Positions 25,119 through 34,990 are shown, counted from the first letter of the stretch. The stretch: 64,000 bases of DNA from an uncultured Bacilli bacterium (GCA_934130375.1 CAKOXW010000003.1:1-64000), one strand, 5' to 3'. Notes: generated from the letters alone by a model not told the origin. Numbers and translations are program-made.

Positions 25119-26897
25119 ATGAATAATGATTTAAAAATTATTAAAAAGAAGTATGGAGAAAAAATGATGCATTTTTGTAGAGATTTATTTCCAACAATTT
25201 TAGAAATAGAAGGCTTATTACCAAAATTATTAATGGATAATTTTAATGAAAATCATTATTTATATGATGATATTGTAAAAAATGAAATGCAACTTGAATT
25301 TAAGAATTTTATATTTAATTTAGTTATAAAAGATGATAAAAGAGAAATTCATATTAATAGAACTCCAGAAGAGTTAATGGATGATGCTGGTTATGTATTA
25401 AAAGAATGTTTAACTGAGGAAGAAATACAGGAATATACAAAATATTATATTGATAATGAAAGATTATGTACATTTAGAAATATGGAATTATATGGTTTTA
25501 GTAGACTTCATACAAATAGAGTGTTTTTTGCAGTTAGAAAAGATGTTGATAAAATAAACAGAAAAGATTATTTGGTACCAAGAAGAGAAGATGATTATGG
25601 TACAAGTGTACTTAGTATACAATTTAGTAGAGATGAAACACACTCAGTATCAATAATAAGTAGATACAACCATAGTGTTTATAATCCAAATGCAACATAT
25701 TCAAATAACTTAGATGAAATAATACCGGGGCTTACTGATAGTTTTGCAAAATATAAAGACTTACAACAAAAATGTCCAACTGATGAATTTGAGTTAGAAG
25801 GCTATGTTAAAGCAAAAGATGGTAAAATGTATAAATATAATTATGAAGTAGATGGAATATATTACTGCCCTGATAACCTTGTTATAAAACTAGGAATACC
25901 AAAACAATATGATAAAAGCAGATACCTTGTTCTCGATTATTTCATTCTTGATTTAAAAGAAAAAGATATTATTAATTCTGACACTTTATGTGATGGATTT
26001 ACGCGTTGTATTTCTAAAATAGAAAAAATAACAATAGAAAATGTTGATAATAATAAGAGAGTAACTATTACTGGTGATAATGATAAAAGTATGGTTATTG
26101 AATTAGATGAATTTAATTGTATTGTAAAACTAAGTATGAAAAATGTAAGAATTATAGAAAATAATTTTTTACATTATAATCGTGATTTAAGAGAACTTGA
26201 TGCGAAAGATATAGTTATTGTCTTTGACAGATTTTTAGTTTCTAATAAAAGGATTAAGTCATTAGAACTTGATAACTTAATAAGTGCTGGAAATCTATTT
26301 ATGAATTATAATAATGGTATGGAAAAGTGTTCGTTTAAAAATTTACAAAGAGTAGGTAATTGGTTTTTAGGTAATAATAAATCATTGAAAAATTTAGAAC
26401 TACCAAACCTAGAATTAACTGGTTCTGATTTTATGCAATACAATGAAAATTTAGAAAGCATTAAATTAGATAAATTAAGAAGAATACATAATAATTTTTT
26501 ATATTATAATAAGAAATTAAAAGAATTATATATTCCAAATGTGGAAGAAATATCAAATTATTGTTTACAATGCTGTGATGGTTTAAGAGATATAATATTA
26601 CCTAAAGTAAAAACTATTGGAACATCTTTTCTATATAGTGCAAAAAAAATAGAGAGATTTTATGCACCAAACTTAGAAACATTATCAAATTATTCGTTAA
26701 ATTGTGCAAAAAAGATTGGTAATATGTATACACCAAATTTAAGACAAGTAGGTACAAATGTATTGTTTTCACTAGAGAATATTAAAAAATATGATTTTTC
26801 TTCATTAGAGGAGTATCCAAATACATTTATGTATGAATATGAAAATAGGCAATATGTTTTAGGAGGAATAAATGAAAATAGAACTAGTAGTAAATAG
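25119..26897 (+). CDS. large cytoplasmic protein with C-terminal LRR_5-like repeats
   Basis: A 592-aa protein with no signal peptide. Residues 1-240 are an unrecognised alpha/beta region. From about residue 345 there are at least nine repeats of about 22 residues with the pattern L-x-x-I-x-x-x-F-L-x-x-x-x-x-L-x-x-L-x-L-P-N (for example VEEISNYCLQCCDGLRDIIL and LETLSNYSLNCAKKIGNMYT), close to BspA-type LRR. Repeats of this kind usually bind proteins. The ATG at 25119 follows GGGTGATAAT. The end overlaps the next small gene by 26 bases. A related LRR protein is encoded at 61222. Confidence 0.7.
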   Translation: MNNDLKIIKKKYGEKMMHFCRDLFPTILEIEGLLPKLLMDNFNENHYLYDDIVKNEMQLEFKNFIFNLVIKDDKREIHINRTPEELMDDAGYVLKECLTEEEIQEYTKYYIDNERLCTFRNMELYGFSRLHTNRVFFAVRKDVDKINRKDYLVPRREDDYGTSVLSIQFSRDETHSVSIISRYNHSVYNPNATYSNNLDEIIPGLTDSFAKYKDLQQKCPTDEFELEGYVKAKDGKMYKYNYEVDGIYYCPDNLVIKLGIPKQYDKSRYLVLDYFILDLKEKDIINSDTLCDGFTRCISKIEKITIENVDNNKRVTITGDNDKSMVIELDEFNCIVKLSMKNVRIIENNFLHYNRDLRELDAKDIVIVFDRFLVSNKRIKSLELDNLISAGNLFMNYNNGMEKCSFKNLQRVGNWFLGNNKSLKNLELPNLELTGSDFMQYNENLESIKLDKLRRIHNNFLYYNKKLKELYIPNVEEISNYCLQCCDGLRDIILPKVKTIGTSFLYSAKKIERFYAPNLETLSNYSLNCAKKIGNMYTPNLRQVGTNVLFSLENIKKYDFSSLEEYPNTFMYEYENRQYVLGGINENRTSSK

Positions 26898-27144
26898 TAT
26901 TGAAGATAATAATTATACTTTAAGTGATATGCATGGAAAATCGTATAAAATATGCATGTATTTACAGATTAAAATTGATAAGAATGATATTTTAGTTATG
27001 AATGATAAATTACTTAAGGAAAAAACTTTATATTTTGGTAATTTAGATGAGAAAAGTGGTAGAAATATTACTTCGTTAGATGATGAAGATTTAATTATTG
27101 TTAGAAAAGATAAAAACTATTATCAAAAAAGATTGTATGGATAG
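26872..27144 (+). CDS. small beta-rich hypothetical protein
   Basis: A 90-aa protein. AGGAGGAATAA precedes the ATG, and the gene starts inside the 3' end of the LRR gene, so the two are coupled. The pattern LVVNSIEDNNYTLSD, YKICMYLQIKIDKNDILVMN and DLIIVRKDKNYY suggests a small beta-barrel such as an OB or SH3-like fold. No function is recognised. Confidence 0.65.
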   Translation: MKIELVVNSIEDNNYTLSDMHGKSYKICMYLQIKIDKNDILVMNDKLLKEKTLYFGNLDEKSGRNITSLDDEDLIIVRKDKNYYQKRLYG

Positions 27145-27193
27145 TTTTTAATGCTTGTTTAATAAAAGTATTTAATAAATTTATATTACTTCA

Positions 27194-27337
27194 TTGAAAA
27201 ATGACAAGAAAACAAGCAATGTTTCATTTAATATTGATGGTAAAATTGAAACTATCCAAATTGAAAATAATACAAAGATCAAATTTATTAAGGAACCAGT
27301 AAAGGACGGATTCATTTTTGCTACAGAAAATAAGTAG
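27194..27337 (+). pseudogene. gene remnant, C-terminal piece of an unidentified protein
   Basis: An open stretch of 47 codons from a TTG at 27194 to TAG at 27335 reads like real protein (TSNVSFNIDGKIETIQIEN, then NTKIKFIKEPVKDGFIFATE), but there is no ribosome binding site or ATG and the frame is closed just upstream. The stop overlaps the AGGTGAT site of the next gene, as a true gene end would. It looks like the tail of a degraded gene. Confidence 0.4.
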
Positions 27338-27348
27338 GTGATAAAAAC

Positions 27349-27735
27349 ATGTCAAAAGCATTAATAATTTTAACTTGTCCAGAGTGTGGAAGAGGAAATG
27401 TAACATTTGACGGAAATTGTACATGTTATTGTAATAGTTGTAAATGTAAATATGATGTTTCTATGAATACAAATGTAAATTACATTGATTCTTTATATGA
27501 TGTTAAATTAGACGATAATATTAGACTAGTAAAAGAGTTTAGAAGCGATGGATGTCAATGTAAACTGTTAAGTATGAGATGTGATGATGGTAAAACATAT
27601 GTAAATGCAATATTACAGGATGATGGTTATGATTTTTATACTAGACCTGTAATGAAGGATGATAAAGAAAAGTATAAAAGACTAGCATTTCAATCTTTCA
27701 TGGATGAAGAATTTGAAAGATATAAAAACAGATAG
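27349..27735 (+). CDS. small zinc-ribbon protein
   Basis: A 128-aa protein. Residues 9-39 hold a four-Cys ribbon: CPECGRGNVTFDG, then CTCYCNSCKCKYDV, with spare Cys residues; two further Cys follow at about residues 70 and 78 (DGCQCKLLSMRC). The rest is unrecognised. AGGTGATAAAAAC precedes the ATG. Zinc ribbons of this type bind nucleic acid or protein; no specific role can be given. Confidence 0.65.
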   Translation: MSKALIILTCPECGRGNVTFDGNCTCYCNSCKCKYDVSMNTNVNYIDSLYDVKLDDNIRLVKEFRSDGCQCKLLSMRCDDGKTYVNAILQDDGYDFYTRPVMKDDKEKYKRLAFQSFMDEEFERYKNR

Positions 27736-27791
27736 TTATTAATAATTTATACATTTAAATATTATAACCATATAATAAAGGAAAATGATAT

Positions 27792-28074
27792 ATGGATGTA
27801 ATTGATAAAAATACAGTGGTTGTTTATACTTCTTTAAGAACTTAAGATGTGTTTAGAAGGAAATAACCAATATAATTATATTTATTTTGGTGGTGATATA
27901 ACTTTATCATCAGGTATAACAATTTCAAGTACAAAAACAAATGTAATAATTGATGGGACATATAATGGTACGAAACATACTTATACTGATATGAAAAGTG
28001 CAGGTAGTGGCGATACAATTATTTTGTTTGCAATCATTTTTGACATAATAGTAAGTTTTAATAGAACAGGTTAA
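27792..28074 (+). pseudogene. frameshifted fragment of a surface or adhesin-like protein
   Basis: An ATG at 27792 (after AAGG) starts a 17-codon frame that stops at 27845. The +1 frame then reads NNQYNYIYFGGDITLSSG, ITISSTKTNVIIDGTYNG and TKHTYTDMKSAGSGDT until 28074. The second part has the short beta-strand and turn pattern of parallel beta-helix surface proteins. Two frames and a short total length indicate a decayed gene. Confidence 0.5.
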
Positions 28075-28249
28075 TTAATAATAGCTATAGCAATTATAGA
28101 ATGTATAGGCTAATATATAATTATAATAACTTTTTTAAAATTTCAAAACAAAATTGATAAAATTATTTAAAATAATGTTATAATTATATATAATAGTAGT
28201 TCAATATTACAATAGTTGAATGCAAAAATACTAGGATGGTGTATTATAA

Positions 28250-31200
28250 ATGATTGAAAAATTATCTTTAGAACAATTTAGAGAAATTAAAAATTCAATG
28301 TTGAATTTAATAAAACAAGTAGATAATTCCGAAACTCAAGCCCAAAGCGAAGAAGAAAAGTTTTTAGTAGAATATAACTCTTTACTAGAAAGATTATTAT
28401 CATCAAATTTAAGCGATATTCCTTTTGAAGAATGGAAGGGATTATATATATTTACTGATGGCAATTTAGATTTATCAAAAACACATGCTAATATAGATTT
28501 TTCATTATTGGCTGGAATTGAATATGATAGTATTAATTTACAGGGTTGTAATATTAGGGGGGTTCAAGCATTAGATTATGATGAAACAACGTTTGACGCC
28601 GAATATATGAAAACACATCCGGAATATTTTCCGGATGAATCAATACCCATAGAGGTTAGACGATTATTTTATGATAAAAAATTAGCATTTTCAGATTTGA
28701 TTGAATATCCTAGTTTAAGAAAATGCGTTAATGAGTTTTCATTTTCAAAGGCGTATTTTAGTCCATCGCGTGAATTAGTTAACGCAATAGGATTTGAAAA
28801 TGCAATAAGACTTTTTGATGAAAATCCAAAATTTGTTAATGCTATTACGTTTGAAGAAGAAAGAAATTCATATTTGTATGATAAATTTAGTGCGGAAAAA
28901 CCTTTTGATAAGTCAGGAACTTATGAAGAAGCAAAGCAGTTCATATATAGACAAATTTTAGATGAGGTTAAGCAGGGATATAGAAAACTCCCATCGTTTG
29001 ATGTTATTCCATATGAAATGATTGAAAGTTTCCCCAATTTTTTTATAAAAGAAGGGGAACTTCCAAAAAAAGTGGCTGAAGATTTTTATAATGGTGATTT
29101 ATCTATTCATGAAATTAGATATTATAGTGAAGTTTTAAAAACGAAAGATTTGGAATTTGGAACGCATTCATCTAAAGAAATTAAAACAATTAATAAAATT
29201 TTTGGAGATGTATGGAAATTTATTGAACAAGTTCCAAAAGAATATGATGATATTGTGGGGAAATATTTATCTATAAATGCTAATGATGAGGAAAAAATAG
29301 CGACAATATCACAACAAAAACTATCAAACATTATATCTGACTCTATACAATATGCTTTAAAAGAGGATACCTGGTTAAGAAGTCATTATAATTTGGATGA
29401 ATTATACGCTTTTTCTCAATATGTTCCTATTGAAGAAATATTTGAAGACGCAAGTTTAAGAACTTTTGTTCAAAGGTGTGGGTTTGAAAATATTGTTAAA
29501 TTTAATAAGAAAAATAACATGATATTAGAGAAAGAAGGAGGATTTTATTCAAACAACACATTGCTTCAAGAAATGGCAAAATACGCTAGTGTAATTGGAG
29601 AAGATGTCCTTATTACTGATGAACAACAATTATCAACTATATTTGGTCAAATAATACACCAAATGAGAGTATCTAATGATTATTCCACTCAACAATTATT
29701 AACAAAGAACAAAAGAGAATTAAGCACACTATATCCAAGTGAGTTTCTTGATTACAATATGTTAGATACACTATTAAAAGATATGGATCCAAAAGGTAAG
29801 GAACAATTTATAGAACGTTTGGAAAGTGGCTTTAATGGAAATACAAATTTACTTTTTGAAATATTAAATAAAAATCCGTTTTTACTTCCTGCCTTAACAA
29901 ATAAAAGACTAATTATAAGTAAAAATGATTTAAGTTTAAATGAGTTCTATCAACAAGTTGGCAGTGAAAGGTTTTTAGGTATATGTTCTAAATATGGAGA
30001 CGCTTTATCACAAATTATATCTTCTATTGATTATGATAAAGAGAAGATGTCAGAGTTCTCACTTCGAATGAATGGAGATAATTATGAACAGCAAATGAAT
30101 CTATACATTTATGATATGCTTAGTAAAAATAATCGTAGAACATTTGATTTGAGAATTCTACCACAAAGTTTTAAAAATAGATATACAGAATTATTTCTTG
30201 ATGAAAATGCCCCAAAAGAATTACAAGATGTATTTTATGGCAAAAACAATTTGGGAAATAATTATACTTTATTAAATGCACAAGATATACATGACCACTT
30301 AGAATGGATACCATTTTTAATGAAAGTAGATTTAGGTAAATGCTTGGAAAATCAAAATATAAGTGTATATAATTTAAAAGATGAAGATGGAAATGTTTAT
30401 GCTAATCCTCAACAAATGAATTTATATGACGCATTAGGAATTAATTTTTCAAAAGAAGAAATATTAGACTTTTTATCTAAATATGGACATTGCTTAAATA
30501 ATTCTAGGATTAGCATTGATGTTTCTCTTGGAAAAGAAGAACTGTATGAAGATTTAATTAAGTATATATATGATTTGATCAAAAATAGACAATTATTATA
30601 TAATAATAAAAGTATGCCAAGAGAATTTATAGAAAAATATCCCGATATTTTTCTAGATGAAAATGCTCCGGAAGATTTACAAAACTTATTCTACCAAAGA
30701 AAAATTAGTATAGAAGCAATACAAAATCATCCAAAGTGGAAGGAGTTTTTACAAGGAAAAGACATTAGTTTTGTATTCGATACGAACGTTACTATTCGTT
30801 TCGTTAGACAATGCAAACTATTGGGGCTTGATAACAATAAAATATTTGACTTGTTTGATAAATATGGATCTTATATAGAAAGATGTGAAATAGCCCTTAA
30901 TAGTATAAATAGTGATAATATAGAAGAATTAGATAATATTATAAAACAGCAAATATTAAAAGCAATAACTGTTAAAAGAGTTAAATATGATGAAAGTGCA
31001 ATAGCGATAATTGGTCAAGAACACCCAGAATTATTTCTTGACGAAAATGCCCCAAATGAATTAAAAGAAGTTTTCTATAATTATACATCTAATACTCCTT
31101 TAACTTTTGAATTTTTAAGAGAACATAGAGATTGGCTTTCTTATCTTGAAGGTAAAAATGTATTATTGAGTCTTAAAAAGAAAAATATGGGCATTAATGG

Positions 31201-33265
31201 TTTAGAGCAACTATTTGAAAAGTATGGAGAACAAGAGGCATTAAGAATAGGAATGAAAAATCCTAGGGCGGTTATGCGAATGTTAAGGGATGATAAATTT
31301 GATGTGTTATCTGAATGGTATGATAAACTTCATTTTGTCCCGGATTATGTTGTTATGAAAGAATTCCCTTTTGAACAGTCAGATAAATTTGCTGCTTCTG
31401 GTAAAAAATGGTCGCAATTAATGAGAATCGAAAGATACAATATTAATGATGATTCAAAAAGAGCATTATTAAAAGCAAGTAAGTGCTTTGGCGTATTTGA
31501 TAATGATATGGATGGATTTAATAAAACAATGCAATTATTCTCTGATATTCCAAAATCACTCTCAACGCAAGATATGCAAAGAATGTTAGAATTTATACAA
31601 AAACAAATCTCATCTTTGGGAGATAATCCCGATTCAAAAATGGTAGAAGAATATAATAAACAATTAGCATTGATACAACAATGTTATGGTCAAAATGATG
31701 ATGGTACATACTCATTAAAAATAAATTCGCAACAAAATAAGAATATAGTTCAAACTTTAAGAAATATAATGGAAGACTCTAATGTTTCAACAATATTAAC
31801 AGCAGATAAGGCAAATAAATTATTTGGCGGTTTTGAAATGAAATATGAGCCTGATTTTAGAGATTTTATCTTAAAAAATATGGATACAATACTTTCTTCT
31901 GATGAATATATAGCATATATTAGTTCTATGCAAAAACAATGGTCTGAAATAAGAGCAATTAATAGCAATTTGGTTTTAACTTTGGATTTAGCAATGGCAT
32001 ATGTAAAATCTAATAGTTATACAGATGTGCAAACGGGTAATATAATACTTGCAGAAAAAGTTTCGGAGCGTGGATATAATCAGCAGGATTTTGAGCGATT
32101 ACAACAAATTTATAATTACGCTAAAATGAGAGTATTCAGCACTATACCTAGAGTACATTTTGAAACAGATGAATATATTTGTGAGATGATAAGATTAGAT
32201 GACCCTTTGGCATTAGTTATTGGCGAATTAACGGATTGCTGTCAAAAATTAGGTAGTGCTGCAGAATCTTGTATGACACATAGTGCAGTAGATAAAACAG
32301 GAAGAATATTATATATTAGAGATAAAGAAGGAAGACCTATTGCTCAAAGTTGGGTTTGGAGAAATCAAAATGTATTATGCTTTGATAATATTGAGATTCC
32401 TGAAAAAGCCTTTACTAATGCAGTTAGAAATGGAATGAGCAGAGAACAGTTTACTGATACTATATATGCATTATATCGACGAGCCGCACAAGAACTAATG
32501 CAAAAAGATGAAATAGAATTTAGAAAATTACTTGAAGAAGAAAAAATAACTGAGAAACAATATGAAAAGTTTAAATTAGGAAAAGTTACTGTGGGAACAG
32601 GTTATAATGATATTAAAGAATCTTTGATGAGAAATGCTGTTAAAGATTCAGGCAGATTAGTTGATCCATTACCTTATACATCACCTATTGATGGAAGTAA
32701 CCATCTATATAATCACGATCATCTTGAAGGACAATATATTGTAGCAGGAGAGCAGGATGTTATAGCATCTTATTATAAAGATGAAGTTCCAGCAATATAT
32801 TCTGATGAATTTGTAATTCACGATGATAGCAATACAAATCAGCAGGATGTACTAATGCTACAAAAACTTGCCCTTGCAACAAGAGGAGATAGTTATTCTG
32901 AAAGAACTCAATCAGATGAAACAGATAAAATTGTTTCAGATATTGCATATAACTATGGATTAAATCCTGAAACAACAAGAATTATAATGAATGCCAATTT
33001 TGCAATAATATACGATACGACAAACGAAGAAGTAATAATAGGAGATATCTTATATAATACTTCATTCAACAATCAAGGACAACAAGTTGATATTACTGAT
33101 AAAGTTGCAATGCAAATAAGAATGGCAATAGAGCAAATTGGTGTAAAAGGTAAGAAATTTAATGTAAGTCATTTAAGTCAAGAGCAACTTGAAATGTGCA
33201 ATAAGGCTATGAATTTAGGAACAGAAATAGATGAAGAAAGGGGATTATCACATGGAGCAAGATAG
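28250..33265 (+). CDS. 1671-aa multidomain repeat protein with a conserved Cys/Trp C-terminal domain
   Basis: There is no signal peptide or membrane helix. Five modules share the core P-E-L-F-L-D-E-N-A-P-x-E-L-x-x-x-F-Y: near residues 125 (PEYFPDESIP), 255 (PNFFIKEGELP), 645 (TELFLDENAPKELQDVFYG), 795 (PDIFLDENAPEDLQNLFYQ) and 925 (PELFLDENAPNELKEVFYN), each followed by a segment ending L-x-x-Y-G. Residues 1310-1440 form a separate domain with TDCCQKLGSAAESCMTH, GRILYIRDKEGRPIAQSWVW and CFDNIEIP. That layout recalls PcfJ-type domains, but I cannot assign it. The start follows AGGATGG. It overlaps the ALDH-like gene by 14 bases. Confidence 0.7.
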   Translation: MIEKLSLEQFREIKNSMLNLIKQVDNSETQAQSEEEKFLVEYNSLLERLLSSNLSDIPFEEWKGLYIFTDGNLDLSKTHANIDFSLLAGIEYDSINLQGCNIRGVQALDYDETTFDAEYMKTHPEYFPDESIPIEVRRLFYDKKLAFSDLIEYPSLRKCVNEFSFSKAYFSPSRELVNAIGFENAIRLFDENPKFVNAITFEEERNSYLYDKFSAEKPFDKSGTYEEAKQFIYRQILDEVKQGYRKLPSFDVIPYEMIESFPNFFIKEGELPKKVAEDFYNGDLSIHEIRYYSEVLKTKDLEFGTHSSKEIKTINKIFGDVWKFIEQVPKEYDDIVGKYLSINANDEEKIATISQQKLSNIISDSIQYALKEDTWLRSHYNLDELYAFSQYVPIEEIFEDASLRTFVQRCGFENIVKFNKKNNMILEKEGGFYSNNTLLQEMAKYASVIGEDVLITDEQQLSTIFGQIIHQMRVSNDYSTQQLLTKNKRELSTLYPSEFLDYNMLDTLLKDMDPKGKEQFIERLESGFNGNTNLLFEILNKNPFLLPALTNKRLIISKNDLSLNEFYQQVGSERFLGICSKYGDALSQIISSIDYDKEKMSEFSLRMNGDNYEQQMNLYIYDMLSKNNRRTFDLRILPQSFKNRYTELFLDENAPKELQDVFYGKNNLGNNYTLLNAQDIHDHLEWIPFLMKVDLGKCLENQNISVYNLKDEDGNVYANPQQMNLYDALGINFSKEEILDFLSKYGHCLNNSRISIDVSLGKEELYEDLIKYIYDLIKNRQLLYNNKSMPREFIEKYPDIFLDENAPEDLQNLFYQRKISIEAIQNHPKWKEFLQGKDISFVFDTNVTIRFVRQCKLLGLDNNKIFDLFDKYGSYIERCEIALNSINSDNIEELDNIIKQQILKAITVKRVKYDESAIAIIGQEHPELFLDENAPNELKEVFYNYTSNTPLTFEFLREHRDWLSYLEGKNVLLSLKKKNMGINGLEQLFEKYGEQEALRIGMKNPRAVMRMLRDDKFDVLSEWYDKLHFVPDYVVMKEFPFEQSDKFAASGKKWSQLMRIERYNINDDSKRALLKASKCFGVFDNDMDGFNKTMQLFSDIPKSLSTQDMQRMLEFIQKQISSLGDNPDSKMVEEYNKQLALIQQCYGQNDDGTYSLKINSQQNKNIVQTLRNIMEDSNVSTILTADKANKLFGGFEMKYEPDFRDFILKNMDTILSSDEYIAYISSMQKQWSEIRAINSNLVLTLDLAMAYVKSNSYTDVQTGNIILAEKVSERGYNQQDFERLQQIYNYAKMRVFSTIPRVHFETDEYICEMIRLDDPLALVIGELTDCCQKLGSAAESCMTHSAVDKTGRILYIRDKEGRPIAQSWVWRNQNVLCFDNIEIPEKAFTNAVRNGMSREQFTDTIYALYRRAAQELMQKDEIEFRKLLEEEKITEKQYEKFKLGKVTVGTGYNDIKESLMRNAVKDSGRLVDPLPYTSPIDGSNHLYNHDHLEGQYIVAGEQDVIASYYKDEVPAIYSDEFVIHDDSNTNQQDVLMLQKLALATRGDSYSERTQSDETDKIVSDIAYNYGLNPETTRIIMNANFAIIYDTTNEEVIIGDILYNTSFNNQGQQVDITDKVAMQIRMAIEQIGVKGKKFNVSHLSQEQLEMCNKAMNLGTEIDEERGLSHGAR

Positions 33266-34271
33266 TGTAAAAAATATTATAAATAATGCTTTAATAGCAA
33301 ATAGAAATAATAAGTATAATTATGAAAAAGAATTAGTTTCAAATTTTGCAAAGGCAATAAGAGAAAATATGAGCTTATTTGAAAGTGCAAATGGGATTGA
33401 TATAAATAACAAGAATGGATTTAAATTAGATAATAATTTAATAGATAAAATATTAAAAAAATATGAAGGTGTAGAGCCTTTAATAAAATCAAAAGATAAG
33501 ATATCTCTAATGGATAATCAACTTCTTTCCTCAAAGTTATATACAAAACTTGGTGTTGTACTAGTTATGTTTGATGGTAATACATATACTATGTTAGAAA
33601 TGTTATTATTAGGTTTATTAACTCATAACACAATGATATTTGCTTATAATGGTTATATGGGTGGTACTAATGGTTTATTGATAAATATAGTTCAAACAAT
33701 TTTAGAAAAAGAGAGCTTAAAAAAGGAAATGTTTCAACACTCTATAACAATGCGTTCTAATGATTTTTTTGATAATTTTAAATCTATAAATATGACTGTT
33801 ATTATAGGAGATAATGAATTTATAAATAAATATGTAAGTGAGTGCACAACAAAAACTATAGTATCTGGTTATCAAAACTACGATATATATATAGATTCCT
33901 TAAATAATATTGATTTTATTAAAAAAATAATGATTCAAAATTTAAATATTAATCTTTATATAAACAGTAATCTAAAAATCAAAGTAGAAAATGCGATATT
34001 TGTTGAGGACGTTGATGAGGCAATAACGTACATAAATTACAATAGTTCAAAATATTGTTCATCAATATTTACTGAGAATAATGATAATGCTTCTAAATTC
34101 ATAGATAATATAAATAGCAAATATGTAATGGTTAATACCAGTCCAACAATAGAACAATCATTAGATATTAGTCAAAAAGATTTACTTAAGGAAAAAAATA
34201 TAATAATACCTAATATATATAAATTTGATGAAACTAATATAAAAATACTTAAAGATGATAGCTTACAGTGA
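33252..34271 (+). CDS. aldehyde-dehydrogenase/ProA-like protein, probably non-catalytic
   Basis: A 339-aa protein resembling gamma-glutamyl phosphate reductase (ProA). KLGVVLVMFDGNTYTMLEML, with LLTHNTMIFAYNG, matches the ProA nucleotide-binding part, and VEDVDEAITYINYNSSKYCS, with DNINSKYVMVNTSPT, matches its C-terminal part. It is about 75 residues shorter than ProA, and the stretch that should carry the catalytic Cys and its surroundings is missing or unrecognisable. GGGGATTATCAC precedes the ATG, and the start lies inside the end of the 1671-aa gene. No proline genes are near. It may be a structural or regulatory relative; this is inference. Confidence 0.65.
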   Translation: MEQDSVKNIINNALIANRNNKYNYEKELVSNFAKAIRENMSLFESANGIDINNKNGFKLDNNLIDKILKKYEGVEPLIKSKDKISLMDNQLLSSKLYTKLGVVLVMFDGNTYTMLEMLLLGLLTHNTMIFAYNGYMGGTNGLLINIVQTILEKESLKKEMFQHSITMRSNDFFDNFKSINMTVIIGDNEFINKYVSECTTKTIVSGYQNYDIYIDSLNNIDFIKKIMIQNLNINLYINSNLKIKVENAIFVEDVDEAITYINYNSSKYCSSIFTENNDNASKFIDNINSKYVMVNTSPTIEQSLDISQKDLLKEKNIIIPNIYKFDETNIKILKDDSLQ

Positions 34272-34288
34272 TGAGCAATCATCTTTTT
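34251..34288 (+). terminator. terminator of the 28250-34271 operon
   Basis: AAAGATGAT (34251-34259) pairs with ATCATCTTT (34278-34286), followed by TT. The stem begins inside the last codons of the ALDH-like gene. Confidence 0.7.
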
Positions 34289-34397
34289 GCTTTTTTAAGT
34301 GGTACTAATTTTTTCAGTATTTTTATTCATTTTATCTCGAACAATTACAAACAATTCTTTTGTGAATATAAAAAATTCTCGATTTGTTTTGATGAAC

Positions 34398-34427
34398 CTG
34401 TATTACAATTTTTTAATTGTAATACAG
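34398..34427. repeat. perfect 13-bp hairpin of unknown role
   Basis: CTGTATTACAATT (34398-34410), loop TTTT, AATTGTAATACAG (34415-34427). Neither strand has a U-run after it, so it is not a standard terminator. Confidence 0.6.
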
Positions 34428-34601
34428 TATGTAAGCGTGGAGAAAGTCCATTAAATGGGTGTTAGTATCGATCGTATAAAATATTGTTACTATTTCTTTT
34501 AAATCATCAGGTTGGTTATAAAATAATTTTAGGCATTTCTTGCTTGATAATATTAATCATAAACACCATCCTTTCTTTAGGATGATTTCTTTGTAAGACA
34601 C

Positions 34602-34626
34602 AAAAAAATCAATCTTTCGATTGATT
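34602..34626 (-). terminator. minus-strand intrinsic terminator
   Basis: On the minus strand AATCAATC, loop GAAA and GATTGATT are followed by a T-run. No minus-strand gene ends nearby now, which fits loss of the gene it once served. Confidence 0.6.
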
Positions 34627-34767
34627 CTATATATCAAGTTCAAACTAAATAGTTCGAACAGATTCGTCAATGGAGCAATGACATGGGTCATTTGCGAAAA
34701 AATAGAAACAAGTAATTGATTAAATCAATCTATTAATAGTATAACACATATTATATATTTTAATATA

Positions 34768-34850
34768 AATATTTATACTAATTTAAATATATTTATATTC
34801 TTATTATATTATATTAATTCTTTATATTAACTTATTATATTATGTATGAC
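34768..34850. repeat. AT-rich direct repeat, copy A
   Basis: An almost pure A/T stretch of about 80 bases, nearly identical to 35010-35090 with small indels. Both end in TATTATATTATG and then ...GACAAA. Each copy is followed by a group of small palindromes. Confidence 0.7.
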
Positions 34851-34917
34851 AAATTCATCACCCCTAGATGGACATTTGCATCACACCCTGATGGACAAAA
34901 TCATCACACTGTGACAA
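34851..34917. repeat. iteron-like palindromes, group A
   Basis: Three short dyads at about 20-base spacing: CATCACCCCTAGATG, CATCACACCCTGATG and TCACACTGTGA, each followed by GACA. The arrangement, next to a very AT-rich repeat, resembles replication-origin iterons with a DNA-unwinding element. Confidence 0.5.
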
Positions 34918-34990
34918 TTAATTCATTTATATCCTTAATAACACTAATGTTTCCAGATATAATGACTTCGTTATAATCTACACCATTCAT
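34904..34990 (-). CDS. 28-codon frame between the two repeats, probably a gene remnant
   Basis: The ATG at 34990 follows AAAGGATTTGATT and reads MNGVDYNEVIISGNISVIKD, then INELIVTV and a stop inside the palindrome group. The ribosome binding site is good, so it may be translated, but the short length suggests a truncated gene start. Confidence 0.3.
   Translation of the reverse strand: MNGVDYNEVIISGNISVIKDINELIVTV

Noticed and set aside
27224..27424. 66-codon minus-strand frame
   Set aside because: It is antisense to the protein-like remnant and the zinc-ribbon gene and has no ribosome binding site.
34268..34465. 65-codon frame on the plus strand
   Set aside because: It begins in a terminator, runs through a perfect hairpin, has no ribosome binding site and shows no protein-like composition.
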